Positions 45,261 through 54,951 of a stretch of 64,000 nt of DNA are shown piece by piece. Below the pieces are notes generated by a model. The model saw nothing but the letters and a program-made list of their open reading frames with translations, made no database searches and was not told the origin of the DNA. The position numbers and the translations under genes were made by a program. The DNA lies in NCBI RefSeq assembly GCF_000686705.1, contig NZ_JMLJ01000011.1, forward strand, positions 116,486-180,485, read 5' to 3'. The first letter of the stretch is position 1. The number at the start of each line of letters is the position of its first letter. The stretch is from Clostridium hydrogeniformans DSM 21757 (lineage in GTDB: Bacteria > Bacillota > Clostridia > Clostridiales > Clostridiaceae).

Positions 45261-45617
45261 ATGAGTTTCGTTGAAAAATTAAGCTTTTCAGGTATAGTTA
45301 CTTTAGTATCTATGCTAATAGTTTTTATAGTGCTAATAGTATTGATGTTTGTTATAAAGCTTCAAAGTAAAATTTTAACTTCTATTGTTTCAGATAATAA
45401 GAATAAAGTTAAAGAAACTAAGGAAGAAAAACAAGAGATTAAAAAAGAAGATAATGTAGTTATTATTGAAGAAGAGGTAGACCTTAGAGATGACTATGAA
45501 CTAGTTGCTGCTATAATGGGAGCATTATGTGCAGAGACTGGTAGTAGTGCGTCAGATCTTAGAATAAAAAGTATAAAAAGAATTGAAAATAATAATTGGA
45601 ACAGATTTTCTTTATAA
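45261..45617 (+). CDS. Na+-pumping decarboxylase small membrane subunit (OadG/MmdD family)
   Basis: A 118-residue protein with one N-terminal membrane helix (about residues 10-32, VTLVSMLIVFIVLIVLMFVI). A charged linker (KETKEEKQEIKKED) follows, then a C-terminal stretch DYELVAAIMGALCAETGSSA. That last segment is typical of OadG/MmdD subunits in clostridia. In the complex this subunit helps assembly and links the carboxyltransferase to the membrane part. AAGGAGGAG precedes the ATG; the gap to the alpha gene is 14 bp. Confidence 0.85.
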   Translation: MSFVEKLSFSGIVTLVSMLIVFIVLIVLMFVIKLQSKILTSIVSDNKNKVKETKEEKQEIKKEDNVVIIEEEVDLRDDYELVAAIMGALCAETGSSASDLRIKSIKRIENNNWNRFSL

Positions 45618-45692
45618 TTTTAGAGAAATGAATTCTATTATTCCTATATTTATTATGAAATATTAATAATATTTTGAGGAGGAAAAGTAATT

Positions 45693-46091
45693 ATGATAAA
45701 AAAATATAACATAACAGTTAATGGATGTGCTTATCAAGTTGAGGTTGAAGAAGTAAAGGAATTCACAGAAGCAGTTCAACCTGTAGTGCAAAAGACTGTG
45801 GCAGCACCTGCAACACAAAAGGTAGTAGAACCTGTAAAGGAAACAAGTGTTAAAGAGGCACCAAAGGCAGTAGCTGGTGGAGAAAAGATAGAGTGCCCAA
45901 TGCCAGGAACAATACTTAAAGTTAATATAAGTGAAGGTCAAACTATTAAAAAAGGAGATGTTTTATTCGTTCTTGAAGCTATGAAGATGGAAAATGAAAT
46001 AATGTCTCCAGTAGATGGAAAGGTAGCTCAAGTAGCAGTGCAAAAAGGAGCAGCTGTTAATACTTCTGATTTACTTGCTGTTATAGAGTAA
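45693..46091 (+). CDS. Biotin carrier subunit of the decarboxylase
   Basis: A 132-residue biotinyl protein. An N-terminal segment of about 25 residues is followed by a flexible linker rich in Val, Ala, Pro and Lys (about 30-62). The C-terminal lipoyl/biotinyl domain carries the biotinylation motif EAMKMENEI, with the modified lysine near residue 98. It carries CO2 between the alpha carboxyltransferase and the beta membrane subunit. GAGGAGG lies upstream of the ATG. Confidence 0.94.
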   Translation: MIKKYNITVNGCAYQVEVEEVKEFTEAVQPVVQKTVAAPATQKVVEPVKETSVKEAPKAVAGGEKIECPMPGTILKVNISEGQTIKKGDVLFVLEAMKMENEIMSPVDGKVAQVAVQKGAAVNTSDLLAVIE

Positions 46092-46111
46092 CAAGAAAGG
46101 AATTGATAACT

Positions 46112-47248
46112 ATGAATATAGGAGAGGTTTTAACGAATCTTTGGCAAAGCTCAGGATTTGCAAATATAACGATAAATGAAATTATAATGATATCTGTTGC
46201 TTGTGTTCTTATATACCTTGCAATAGCAAAACAGTTTGAGCCACTACTACTTCTTCCTATAGCTTTTGGTATGCTACTTGTAAATTTACCACTTGCTAAT
46301 ATAATGGGAGCTCCAGAAGGAACAAGTTCAGGAGGATTACTATACTATCTATATCAAGGGGTTAAGCTTAATATATATCCACCACTTATATTTTTAGGTG
46401 TTGGAGTAATGACAGACTTTGGACCACTTCTTGCTAATCCGTCTTCAGTTCTAATGGGGGCAGGAGCACAATTTGGAATATTCTTTGCTTTTACTCTTGC
46501 TATACTTTTAGGATTCACACCTCAAGAGGCAGCATCAATAGGTATAATTGGAGGAGCGGATGGTCCTACAGCTATATTTTTAACCAGTAAATTAGCTCCA
46601 ACACTTTTAGGACCAATAGCAGTTGCAGCTTATTCATATATGGCATTGGTACCTATGATACAGCCACCTTTAATGAAACTTTTAACTACTGATGAGGAAA
46701 GAACGGTTAAAATGGGACAGTTAAGAGAAGTTAAAAAGGTGGAAAAAATAGTATTCCCTATAGTGGTTGCTATACTAGTAATATTACTATTACCATCTGT
46801 AGCACCTTTAGTTGGAATGCTTATGCTTGGTAATTTATTTAAAGAGTCAGGAGTGGTAGGAAGACTAACAGATACTGCTCAAAATGGATTAATAAATGTA
46901 ATTACTATATTCCTTGGTACTTCTGTAGGAGCAACTGCTAAAGCAGATGTTTTTATAAGAGTTGATACTCTTAAAATAATTGCTATTGGTATGACAGCCT
47001 TTGCTGTGGCAACTATAGGGGGGCTTATAATAGGAAAGATAATGTATAAGGTAACTAAGGGAAAGATAAATCCATTAATTGGATCAGCAGGAGTTTCAGC
47101 AGTACCTATGGCTGCAAGGGTTTCTCAGGTAGTTGGACAAGAGTATGATAAGTCAAACTTCCTTCTTATGCATGCTATGGGACCTAACGTTGCAGGGGTT
47201 ATAGGATCAGCTGTGGCCGCTGGTGTACTTTTATCAATGTTTGGATAA
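46112..47248 (+). CDS. Na+-translocating decarboxylase beta subunit
   Basis: A polytopic membrane protein of 378 residues (OadB/MmdB/GcdB family). It decarboxylates carboxybiotin and couples this to Na+ export. Diagnostic segments are [20 protein letters not shown] with the membrane aspartate, [20 protein letters not shown] and the C-terminal [16 protein letters not shown]. The start is the ATG at 46112 with GAAAGGA about 10 nt upstream; a TTG 9 bases earlier is too close to it. It ends the cluster, which has the subunit order alpha, delta, carrier, beta seen for methylmalonyl-CoA decarboxylases. Confidence 0.95.
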   Translation: MNIGEVLTNLWQSSGFANITINEIIMISVACVLIYLAIAKQFEPLLLLPIAFGMLLVNLPLANIMGAPEGTSSGGLLYYLYQGVKLNIYPPLIFLGVGVMTDFGPLLANPSSVLMGAGAQFGIFFAFTLAILLGFTPQEAASIGIIGGADGPTAIFLTSKLAPTLLGPIAVAAYSYMALVPMIQPPLMKLLTTDEERTVKMGQLREVKKVEKIVFPIVVAILVILLLPSVAPLVGMLMLGNLFKESGVVGRLTDTAQNGLINVITIFLGTSVGATAKADVFIRVDTLKIIAIGMTAFAVATIGGLIIGKIMYKVTKGKINPLIGSAGVSAVPMAARVSQVVGQEYDKSNFLLMHAMGPNVAGVIGSAVAAGVLLSMFG

Positions 47249-47261
47249 AGTATAAAAAATC

Positions 47262-47289
47262 TTGACAAAAAACAACGCCTTGTTACAAT
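47262..47289 (+). promoter_or_regulatory. Promoter ahead of coaX
   Basis: TTGACA (47262-47267) and TACAAT (47284-47289) are spaced 16 bp apart. Confidence 0.55.
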
Positions 47290-47348
47290 AATATTAATAA
47301 ATCATGTATTCAAGATATATAAATATGTGATAAAATAATAATGATACA

Positions 47349-47376
47349 ATAAAAGCAGCTTTTTAGCTGCTTTTAT
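47349..47376 (+). terminator. Hairpin between the decarboxylase operon and coaX
   Basis: ATAAAAGCAGCT (47349-47360) pairs with AGCTGCTTTTAT around a TTTT loop. It may terminate the decarboxylase transcript; because it lies after the promoter at 47262 it could also attenuate coaX. Confidence 0.65.
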
Positions 47377-47400
47377 AATTATATAGAGGCGGTGTACATA

Positions 47401-48186
47401 ATGATATTACTTGTAGATGTGGGGAATACCAATGTGGTGTTGGGGATTTTTGATGATAGCTCTAGTGAGTTTATAGCTAATTGGAGAATATCTACAGATT
47501 CTAAAAAAACATCTGATGAATATGGTATACAAGTCATGCAATTATTTAGTAATAATAAACTAAAACCAGAGGGCGTTAAGGGTGTTATAGTTTCTTCTGT
47601 TGTTCCCAATATAATGTACTCTTTAGAGGCTATGATAAAAAAATACTTCCATATAGAACCACTTATAGTGGGACCAGGAGTTAAGACAGGTATTAACATA
47701 AAGTATGATAATCCTAAAGAGGTTGGTGCGGATAGGATAGTAAATGCAGTAGCAGCCCATTATATATATAAAAAGTCATGTATAATAATAGACTTTGGAA
47801 CTGCAACCACATTTTGTGCCCTAAGGAAAAATGGAGATTATCTCGGAGGAACAATATGTCCAGGGATACAGATATCCTCAGAAGCACTTTTTGAAAGAGC
47901 AGCAAAGCTTCCAAGAGTAGAGCTTGTAAGGACTCCTAGTGTAATAGGAAAGAATACAGTTTACAGTATGCAAGCAGGAATAGTCTATGGATATATAGGT
48001 CAAGTTCAATACATAGTATCAAAGATGAAAAAAGAGATGATAGCTTTAGGGGAAGAAGAGCCTTATGTTATTGCTACAGGAGGGCTTTCAAGACTTATAT
48101 ATGAGGAAGCTGGATGTATAGATAAAATAGACTTATATTTAACCTTAGAGGGATTAAGGCTTATATATGATAAAAATAAGGAGTAA
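47401..48186 (+). CDS. coaX: Type III pantothenate kinase
   Basis: First step of coenzyme A synthesis: phosphorylates pantothenate. The ASKHA fold is marked by [15 protein letters not shown] (phosphate 1), [15 protein letters not shown] and [14 protein letters not shown] (phosphate 2), and [12 protein letters not shown] (adenosine). I use the ATG at 47401 (261 aa); the GTG 9 bases earlier lies within the GAGGCGGTG ribosome-binding region. The tRNA-dihydrouridine synthase begins 3 bp after its stop. Confidence 0.95.
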   Translation: MILLVDVGNTNVVLGIFDDSSSEFIANWRISTDSKKTSDEYGIQVMQLFSNNKLKPEGVKGVIVSSVVPNIMYSLEAMIKKYFHIEPLIVGPGVKTGINIKYDNPKEVGADRIVNAVAAHYIYKKSCIIIDFGTATTFCALRKNGDYLGGTICPGIQISSEALFERAAKLPRVELVRTPSVIGKNTVYSMQAGIVYGYIGQVQYIVSKMKKEMIALGEEEPYVIATGGLSRLIYEEAGCIDKIDLYLTLEGLRLIYDKNKE

Positions 48187-48189
48187 GAT

Positions 48190-49155
48190 ATGAAGATAAG
48201 GGATATAGAGTTCAGTAACAATGTTTTTTTAGCTCCTATGGCTGGGGTTACAGATATATCCTTTAGAGGTTTGTGTAAGAGTATGGGGTGCGGCCTTGTG
48301 TATACAGAGATGGTTAGTGCCAAAGGCTTATACTATGAAAGTGAAAAAACAAAGGAATTACTTAGAGTAGCACAGGAAGAAACACCTGTGGCGGTACAAA
48401 TTTTTGGTGGGGATCCTTTTACCATGGCAAAGGCAGCAGAATATTTTAATGAAGATAAAGATGTAGCTATAATTGATATTAACATGGGATGTCCAATGCC
48501 TAAGATAATTAAAAATGGAGAAGGATCAGCACTAATGAAGACTCCTAAAATAGCACAAGAAATAATAAGGGAAATGAAGAAGGCTAGTAATAAACCCATA
48601 ACAGTAAAGTTTAGAAAAGGTTTTGAAGGAAATGAAAACCTTGCTATGGATTTTTCTAAATACATGGAAGAAGCTGGTATCGATGCTATTACTATACATG
48701 GAAGAACTCGTGACCAAATGTATAGTGGAGTGGCAGATTGGAATGTAATTAAAGATGTTAAAGATTCAGTATCTATACCTGTTATAGGAAATGGAGATGT
48801 TTTTTCTGCTGAGGATGCAGAAAAACTTATGAGTCTTACAAACTGTGATGGAATAATGGTAGCTAGGGGAGCAAGAGGCAACCCGTGGATTTTTAAGCAG
48901 ATATATAATAAACTAAATGGATATACTATAGAGTATCCTAAAGAAGCAGAAGTTTTAGATATGTGTATAACTCATTATAAATTGGCAATAAAATATAGTG
49001 GGGAGCATAGAGCTATTAGAGAAATGAGAAAGCATATTGGTTGGTATATAGAAGGAATAAGAGATTCTAAGGTTATTAAAACAAAGATAAATACAATTGA
49101 TAATGCAAAGGAAGTTATAGATTTACTTAATGAATATAAGAAAAACTATAATTAA
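48190..49155 (+). CDS. dusB: tRNA-dihydrouridine synthase
   Basis: FMN-dependent enzyme (321 residues) that reduces uridines in the tRNA D loop. The TIM barrel shows LAPMAGVTDISFRGLCKSMG, the catalytic cysteine region DINMGCPMPKIIKNGEGSAL, ITIHGRTRDQMYSGVADWN and GNGDVFSAEDA. The subfamily is DusB-like, as in most Firmicutes; the exact target position is not readable. It lies between coaX and greA-lysS, a conserved Firmicute neighbourhood. Confidence 0.94.
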   Translation: MKIRDIEFSNNVFLAPMAGVTDISFRGLCKSMGCGLVYTEMVSAKGLYYESEKTKELLRVAQEETPVAVQIFGGDPFTMAKAAEYFNEDKDVAIIDINMGCPMPKIIKNGEGSALMKTPKIAQEIIREMKKASNKPITVKFRKGFEGNENLAMDFSKYMEEAGIDAITIHGRTRDQMYSGVADWNVIKDVKDSVSIPVIGNGDVFSAEDAEKLMSLTNCDGIMVARGARGNPWIFKQIYNKLNGYTIEYPKEAEVLDMCITHYKLAIKYSGEHRAIREMRKHIGWYIEGIRDSKVIKTKINTIDNAKEVIDLLNEYKKNYN

Positions 49156-49201
49156 CTTAAAGAATATTTATTAATAAAATAGCATAAGATGAATAAATCA
49201 T

Positions 49202-49243
49202 AAAATATAGGTGAAGGCTATAAAAGTTTCACCTATATTTTAA
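49202..49243 (+). terminator. Intrinsic terminator of coaX-dus
   Basis: AAAATATAGGTGAA (49202-49215) pairs with TTCACCTATATTTT (49228-49241). Confidence 0.75.
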
Positions 49244-49271
49244 TTAATATTTACATGTAAGGTATAGTATA

Positions 49272-49300
49272 TTGACAAGGATATATAGCTAATTTATAAT
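49272..49300 (+). promoter_or_regulatory. Consensus promoter ahead of greA
   Basis: TTGACA (49272-49277) and TATAAT (49295-49300) are spaced 17 bp apart, about 110 bp before the gene. Confidence 0.75.
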
Positions 49301-49407
49301 TACTTAAATATACTTAACAAAAGGAAGGCATTTTCCAATTTGTTTGTAATAAAAAGATTTATAATATATAATCATTAGTATGAATGTTAAAGGGGAGTAG
49401 TAGAAAA

Positions 49408-49887
49408 ATGAGCGATAAGAAATATGTAATGACCTACGAAGGAGTTAGGAAATTAGAAGAAGAATTAGAGTTTCTAAAAACTGTTAAAAGAAAAGAGATA
49501 ACTGAAAAAATAAAGGTAGCTCTAGGTTATGGAGACTTAAGTGAAAACTCAGAGTATGATGAAGCTAAAAATGAGCAAGCTTTTGTTGAAGGAAGAATAA
49601 TTCAATTAGAGAATATGCTTAAAAATGCTACTGTAATAGATGAAAGCGAAATATCCACTGATATGGTATCAGTAGGATCCATAGTTAAGGTTAAAGATTA
49701 TGACTTCGATGAGGAAGTTGAATATACAATAGTTGGTTCTGCTGAAGCAGACCCAATGGAAAATAAAATATCTAATGAATCTCCAGTGGGAAAATCACTG
49801 CTAGGTAAGAAGATAGGTGACGTGGTTGAGGCTGTTGTTCCAGGAGGAGTTTCTAAGTTTGAAATATTAGGAATAAGAAGAGATTAG
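49408..49887 (+). CDS. greA: Transcription elongation factor GreA
   Basis: A 159-residue factor that restarts backtracked RNA polymerase by stimulating RNA cleavage. The N-terminal coiled coil (about residues 8-75) carries the tip acidic residues in [19 protein letters not shown]. The C-terminal FKBP-like domain has [18 protein letters not shown]. The start at ATG 49408 follows AAAGGGGAG; the frame opens 24 bases earlier. It is 18 bp from lysS, so the two form an operon. Confidence 0.97.
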   Translation: MSDKKYVMTYEGVRKLEEELEFLKTVKRKEITEKIKVALGYGDLSENSEYDEAKNEQAFVEGRIIQLENMLKNATVIDESEISTDMVSVGSIVKVKDYDFDEEVEYTIVGSAEADPMENKISNESPVGKSLLGKKIGDVVEAVVPGGVSKFEILGIRRD

Positions 49888-49905
49888 TAATTGGAGGGAA
49901 AGTTG

Positions 49906-51411
49906 ATGGCTAATGAAGAGTTAAATATTAAGGAGCTAGAAGCTCAGTTAAGTGAGCAAGAAGGATTAAGAAGACAAAAACTAGCAGATTTACAAGCACA
50001 AGGTAAGGATCCATTCGATGTATATAAGGTAGAAAGAACTCATACATCTTCTAAAATAAAAGAAAGTTATGAAGACCTTGAAGGAAAAAGCGTAACCATA
50101 GCTGGAAGACTTATGTCTAAGAGAGTTCAAGGTAAGGCTGGATTTGCAGATATCCATGATAGAGATGGTAAGATGCAATTATTTGTAAAGATTGATAACA
50201 TTGGAGAAGAGGCTCACAAAGCTTTTAAGACTTTGGATCTTGGTGACTGGATAGCTGTTACAGGAGAAGTGTTTAAGACTAAAACAGGAGAAATATCAGT
50301 TTTAGTTAAAAGCTATGAATTAATATGTAAATCTTTAAAGCCATTACCAGAAAAGTGGCATGGTTTAAAAGATCCAGATTTAAGATATAGACAAAGAGAA
50401 GTAGATATAATAACTAATTCAGAGGTTAAAGAAACTTTCTTAAAGAGAATTAATATAATAAAGGCAATAAGAGAATTTCTTGATAATAGAGGATTCCTTG
50501 AGGTTGAAACACCAATACTTTCCCCAATAGCTGGAGGAGCGGCTGCAAGACCTTTCGTAACTCATCATAATGCCTTAGATATAGATATGTACTTAAGAAT
50601 TGCTACAGAGCTTTACTTAAAGAGATGTATAGTTGCTGGATTTGAAAAAGTATATGATATGGGTAAAAACTTTAGAAATGAAGGAATATCAGTAAGACAT
50701 AATCCAGAGTTTACTATGATAGAGCTTTATGAAGCGTATTCTGATTATAATGATATGATGGAAATCATGGAGAACTTAGTAGCTCATGCATGCTTAAAAG
50801 TAAATGGAACTACTAAGATAACTTATGAGGGAACAGAAATAGATCTTACTCCACCTTGGAGAAGAGCTACTATGGTAGAGTTAGTTAAAGAACACTCAGG
50901 AATAGATTTTGATACAATAAATAGCAATGCAGAAGCACAAAGTATTGCTAAGGAGAAGCACTTAGACTTTAAGAAGAAGATAGAAGATTGTACAAAGGGA
51001 GACATATTAAATGCTATGTTCGAAGAGTATGCAGAGCAGCATTTAATTCAGCCAACATTTGTATGTGATTATCCTGTGGAAATATCTCCTCTAACAAAGA
51101 AAAAGAGAGGAAATGAAGAGTACACCGAAAGATTCGAAGGCTTCATATTTGGTAGAGAAGTATGTAATGCTTATTCAGAGCTTAATGATCCTATAGTTCA
51201 AAGGGATAGATTCGAGCAACAAGCTAATGAAAGAGAGCTTGGTGATGATGAAGCATATGTTATAGATGAGGAATTTATGAGTGCTCTAGAAACAGGAATG
51301 CCTCCAACAGGAGGTCTTGGAATAGGAATAGATAGAATAGTAATGTTCTTAACAGATTCTTCTTCCATAAGAGATGTAATATTATTCCCAACAATGAAAC
51401 CACAATCATAA
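49906..51411 (+). CDS. lysS: Lysyl-tRNA synthetase (class II)
   Basis: Charges tRNA-Lys. At 501 residues it has an N-terminal OB-fold domain (about 60-150, [20 protein letters not shown]). The catalytic core has motif 2 [20 protein letters not shown] and motif 3 [16 protein letters not shown]. The start ATG at 49906 follows TTGGAGGGAAA; an earlier in-frame ATG overlaps it. No T-box is seen ahead of it; it relies on the greA promoter. A strong terminator follows. Confidence 0.97.
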   Translation: MANEELNIKELEAQLSEQEGLRRQKLADLQAQGKDPFDVYKVERTHTSSKIKESYEDLEGKSVTIAGRLMSKRVQGKAGFADIHDRDGKMQLFVKIDNIGEEAHKAFKTLDLGDWIAVTGEVFKTKTGEISVLVKSYELICKSLKPLPEKWHGLKDPDLRYRQREVDIITNSEVKETFLKRINIIKAIREFLDNRGFLEVETPILSPIAGGAAARPFVTHHNALDIDMYLRIATELYLKRCIVAGFEKVYDMGKNFRNEGISVRHNPEFTMIELYEAYSDYNDMMEIMENLVAHACLKVNGTTKITYEGTEIDLTPPWRRATMVELVKEHSGIDFDTINSNAEAQSIAKEKHLDFKKKIEDCTKGDILNAMFEEYAEQHLIQPTFVCDYPVEISPLTKKKRGNEEYTERFEGFIFGREVCNAYSELNDPIVQRDRFEQQANERELGDDEAYVIDEEFMSALETGMPPTGGLGIGIDRIVMFLTDSSSIRDVILFPTMKPQS

Positions 51412-51417
51412 GAATTT

Positions 51418-51446
51418 AAGCGAGGAGAAATCCTCGCTTTTTATTA
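51418..51446 (+). terminator. Intrinsic terminator of greA-lysS
   Basis: AAGCGAGGA pairs with TCCTCGCTT around GAAA, then a T-rich tail. Confidence 0.92.
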
Positions 51447-51502
51447 TTTAGATAGTATTTTTAGTTATATGAATCTTAGTATGAAAGGATAATAAAAGTT
51501 TA

Positions 51503-51533
51503 AATCCTAAAGCACCATAGGTGCTGTAGGATT
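51503..51533 (+). other. Hairpin upstream of tRNA-Asn
   Basis: AATCCTA-AGCACC pairs with GGTGCT-TAGGATT around a 3-nt loop. There is no T-run; function unknown. Confidence 0.5.
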
Positions 51534-51579
51534 AGTTATTATACTTTAAAAAGTATTTAAAAAATATTATAAAAAACCC

Positions 51580-51607
51580 TTGCAATTTTTTATAAACTTG
51601 ATATAAT
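51580..51607 (+). promoter_or_regulatory. Promoter of tRNA-Asn
   Basis: TTGCAA (51580-51585) and TATAAT (51602-51607) are spaced 16 bp apart, immediately ahead of the tRNA. Confidence 0.75.
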
Positions 51608-51625
51608 AGTATTTGTAGTAAACGT

Positions 51626-51700
<75 letters not shown>

Positions 51701-51740
51701 ATTTATTTTTTGACTAAGGCATTACGTAGATATATACATA

Positions 51741-51778
51741 AAAGAGATAATGGATAACATTATCTCTTTATTTTTTTA
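51741..51778 (+). terminator. Intrinsic terminator of tRNA-Asn
   Basis: AAAGAGATAATG (51741-51752) pairs with CATTATCTCTTT (51758-51769), followed by a T-run. Confidence 0.9.
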
Positions 51779-52077
51779 ATCGAGAATATTATCCTTACTG
51801 ACTGTGTGGTAATATAATAAGTGTTGTAATAAGAGTTTTCACTAAATGATTTTTTAAGATTTTGCAAAAGTTATCAATAGAATAAGTGTTACAATAAAAG
51901 CTAGGTATAAGGTTATAATATTACTTGGTATAAGAAAAATTAATGCAACATAAATATTTAGAAAATTCCCTCTATTTTTACATTAATTTTATCTATTGAA
52001 ATATGTAATATATAAGGCTAAATTTAAAAATTTGTTTTATAATGTTATAGGGTTAACTTGGATTAGGGGGAAAATAA
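51779..52077. other. AT-rich spacer ahead of the TRIC-family gene
   Basis: Apart from the TTAGGGGGAAAAT ribosome-binding site at its end, I see no feature here. Confidence 0.5.
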
Positions 52078-52716
52078 ATGGCTTTAATAAACTTTTTAGA
52101 AATTATTGGAACAATTGCCTTTGCTATATCTGGAGCAATAGTTGGTATACAAAGGAAGCTAGATATATTTGGAATAACATTTATGGCAGTAACTACAGCA
52201 GTTGGAGGAGGAATATTTAGAGATCTTATAATCGGAAATATACCACCTAATGCTTTTAAAGATCCAACATTTAGTCTTATAGCTATGGGATGTGCATTTT
52301 TAACTTGTTTTTTCTATAATGTAATATGTAAGTTTAAACTATCTATAGTTCTAAGTGATGCCATAGGCCTAGGGGTTTTCACTGCTATAGGGTCTAATGC
52401 TGCCCTTAATAATGGGATAAATGGAACCTTTGCAGTTATTGTTATGGGATTATTAACAGGTGTAGGAGGGGGAATTCTTAGAGATGTGTTTACTAAGAAT
52501 ATACCTTTTGTATTTAGGAAAGAAATATATGCAGTGGCTTGCATAATAGGATCTATTGTATTTTGCATTATATATCCTTTTACATCAAGGGTAATTGCCC
52601 TTTATGTAACTTTCATTATAACCTTTTCTGTACGAATACTTTCAGTGAAGTATGATCTTAATCTTCCAGGAGCCACAAAGGAGATTACTATGAGTAATGA
52701 AATGGCAGATGCCTAA
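52078..52716 (+). CDS. Trimeric intracellular cation (TRIC)-family channel protein
   Basis: A 212-residue membrane protein with two repeats of a UPF0126/glycine-transporter-like domain, about seven helices in total. Each repeat carries the kinked glycine motif: AVTTAVGGGIFRDLIIGNIP in the first, GLLTGVGGGILRDVFTKNIP in the second. Prokaryotic TRIC proteins form homotrimeric K+-permeable channels; physiological role is unclear. The ATG at 52078 has AGGGGG upstream. It is followed closely by the glyS T-box promoter and is probably monocistronic. Confidence 0.88.
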   Translation: MALINFLEIIGTIAFAISGAIVGIQRKLDIFGITFMAVTTAVGGGIFRDLIIGNIPPNAFKDPTFSLIAMGCAFLTCFFYNVICKFKLSIVLSDAIGLGVFTAIGSNAALNNGINGTFAVIVMGLLTGVGGGILRDVFTKNIPFVFRKEIYAVACIIGSIVFCIIYPFTSRVIALYVTFIITFSVRILSVKYDLNLPGATKEITMSNEMADA

Positions 52717-52724
52717 TATATGTC

Positions 52725-52752
52725 TTGACAATAGATAATATTTTGATAAAAT
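52725..52752 (+). promoter_or_regulatory. Promoter of the glyS T-box transcript
   Basis: TTGACA (52725-52730) and TAAAAT (52747-52752) are spaced 16 bp apart. Confidence 0.7.
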
Positions 52753-52759
52753 AGTCTTA

Positions 52760-52957
52760 TTATATAAAAAGAAATAGTTGCTATGATAAAGAAGAGTAGT
52801 CTTTAGAACCTTTTAGAGAGATGGTGGCAGGTGAAAACCATTAGGAACTTTAGATGAAGGGAGCTTTTGAGCATTTAATTTTGAAAAGCAGGGCTTTGGC
52901 CAATAAGGGTGGAACCGCGGAATTAAATTTCGTCCCTTAGAGGTTAGGGTCTTTTTT
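52760..52957 (+). promoter_or_regulatory. T-box leader of glyS (Gly specifier GGA)
   Basis: The T-box core AGGGTGGAACCGCGG is at 52906-52920. A terminator follows (CCCT/AGGG arms, then a T-run at 52951-52957). Stem I includes AGAGAGATGGTGGCAGGTG. The specifier position reads GGA (52860-52862) in GAAGGGAGC, a glycine codon. The leader is compact, as is usual for glycyl T-boxes that lack stem II. Confidence 0.92.
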
Positions 52958-52984
52958 TATTACAAAAAATAAGGAGGAATAATT

Positions 52985-54376
52985 ATGGCAGTAGAAAAAA
53001 CCATGGATAAAATAGTTGCTTTATGTAAAAATAGAGGTTTTATATTTTCAGGGTCTGAGATATATGGCGGATTAGCTAACTCTTGGGACTATGGTCCATT
53101 AGGAGTAGAGTTTAAAAATAATGTAAAAAAAGCTTGGTGGAAGAAATTCGTTCAAGAAAGTCCTTATAACGTAGGAGTAGACTGTGCAATACTTATGAAT
53201 CCAGAAGTTTGGGTTGCTTCAGGTCATGTTGGAGGATTTTCAGATCCATTAATGGATTGTAAGGAATGTAAAGCTAGATTTAGAGCTGATAAAATTGTAG
53301 AAGATCATATGACTGAAAATGGAGCAGAGGTAGCAACTGCTGATGGTTGGACTAATGAAGAGTTAAAGAGTTATATAGATGATAACAATATAATTTGTCC
53401 AAAGTGTGGAAAGAAAAACTACACAGATATAAGAAGGTTTAATCTTATGTTTAAAACATTCCAGGGAGTTACAGAGGATTCATCTTCAGAAATATATTTA
53501 AGACCTGAGACAGCACAAGGTATATTTGTGAATTTTAAGAGCGTTCAAAGAAGTGCAAGAAAGAAAGTGCCTTTTGGTATAGCTCAAATAGGAAAATCTT
53601 TTAGAAATGAGATAACACCAGGAAACTTTACATTTAGAACAAGAGAGTTTGAGCAAATGGAACTTGAATTCTTCTGTAAACCAGGAACTGATTTAGAGTG
53701 GTTTAACTATTGGAGGGATTATTGCTGGAATTTCTTGTTAAACCTTGGAGTAAATAAGGACAATTTAAGAATGAGAGATCATGGTGAAGAAGAACTATCA
53801 TTCTACTCTAATGCAACTTCAGATATAGAGTATCTATTCCCATTTGGTTGGGGAGAACTTTGGGGAATAGCTGATAGAACAGATTATGACCTAAAAAAGC
53901 ATATGAATCATTCAGGCGAGGATTTAAATTACTTAGATCCAACAACTAATGAGAAATATGTACCTTATTGTATAGAGCCATCTCTAGGTGCTGACAGAGT
54001 TACTCTTGCATTTTTAATAGATGCTTATGATGAAGAAGAGCTTGAGGGAGGCGATGTGAGAAATGTATTAAGATTACATCCAGCTCTTGCACCATTTAAG
54101 GCAGCGGTACTTCCTCTTTCAAAGAAACTTTCAGAAAAGGCTACAGAGGTTTATGGAAAACTAAGCAAGCACTTCCCAGTTGATTATGATGAAGCTGGTT
54201 CTATAGGTAAAAGATATAGAAGAGAAGATGAAATAGGAACTCCTTTCTGTATAACAGTAGACTTTGATACCTTAGAAGATAATGCGGTAACTGTAAGAGA
54301 TAGAGATACTATGGAGCAAATTAGAATAGGAATAGATGAGCTTGTTAATTATATAAGCGATAAGATGGAGTTTTAA
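52985..54376 (+). CDS. glyS: Glycyl-tRNA synthetase (single-chain class II)
   Basis: Charges tRNA-Gly. It is the alpha2-type enzyme of 463 residues, not the alpha2beta2 GlyQS form. The N terminus ([20 protein letters not shown]) and two CxxC pairs ([10 protein letters not shown] and CPKCGKKN, probably a zinc site) are typical. Motif 2 is [20 protein letters not shown] and motif 3 [12 protein letters not shown]. The C-terminal anticodon-binding domain is present. AAGGAGGAAT precedes the ATG. A glycine T-box controls it. Confidence 0.97.
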   Translation: MAVEKTMDKIVALCKNRGFIFSGSEIYGGLANSWDYGPLGVEFKNNVKKAWWKKFVQESPYNVGVDCAILMNPEVWVASGHVGGFSDPLMDCKECKARFRADKIVEDHMTENGAEVATADGWTNEELKSYIDDNNIICPKCGKKNYTDIRRFNLMFKTFQGVTEDSSSEIYLRPETAQGIFVNFKSVQRSARKKVPFGIAQIGKSFRNEITPGNFTFRTREFEQMELEFFCKPGTDLEWFNYWRDYCWNFLLNLGVNKDNLRMRDHGEEELSFYSNATSDIEYLFPFGWGELWGIADRTDYDLKKHMNHSGEDLNYLDPTTNEKYVPYCIEPSLGADRVTLAFLIDAYDEEELEGGDVRNVLRLHPALAPFKAAVLPLSKKLSEKATEVYGKLSKHFPVDYDEAGSIGKRYRREDEIGTPFCITVDFDTLEDNAVTVRDRDTMEQIRIGIDELVNYISDKMEF

Positions 54377-54439
54377 AGGAACTGTACAGGGATATAGTTC
54401 AATATAATATTAAGAAAAATTACTGTAATAATTATAGGA

Positions 54440-54477
54440 AGCACTATGGATTTAATAGGTTCATAGTGCTTTTTTAT
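54440..54477 (+). terminator. Intrinsic terminator of glyS
   Basis: AGCACTATG pairs with CATAGTGCT, then a T-run. Confidence 0.88.
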
Positions 54478-54951
54478 ATTAAATGAAGGTTATAAACATA
54501 ATTTATAGATGGGGAATAAGGAGTTTTTAGTATATATAAAGATGAAAGATAGTTAAAAAATTTTTTAAAGATCTTATAATTATGACTGTCTATTTAAGTT
54601 TAATTAAATAAACTACTTAATATGACATATATACTAATGATAATGAGTGTAGAAAATCTTAATAGAATTATGTGAATTTATCGATAATTACTATAATAGG
54701 TATTAGAAAATATGTTCATAATGAAAAAAACACGAAATATAGGGGCTATAACTAAGGAAATAATTTGCAATAAACAATATATTATTTAAAAAATGCTATT
54801 AATTATACTTGAAAAAATAAAATCACATAAAAAACTTAGACTAAACTTAATACATTGAAAATTAACTTTGTTGAATAATATTAGAAGCAAAGCTATAATT
54901 ATAGTTGTATATATTATTTTTATTTTTTACGTTAAAGGGAGTTGATTTAAA
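54478..54951. other. AT-rich region ahead of guaD
   Basis: I see neither a purine riboswitch core nor a credible small gene, and no clear promoter pair. CACGAAATATA near 54731 vaguely resembles a PurR-box half. Confidence 0.4.

Noticed and set aside
54478..54951. Purine riboswitch ahead of guaD
   Set aside because: I looked for the conserved core (TATA...ATATGG with GTTTCTAC) and did not find it.
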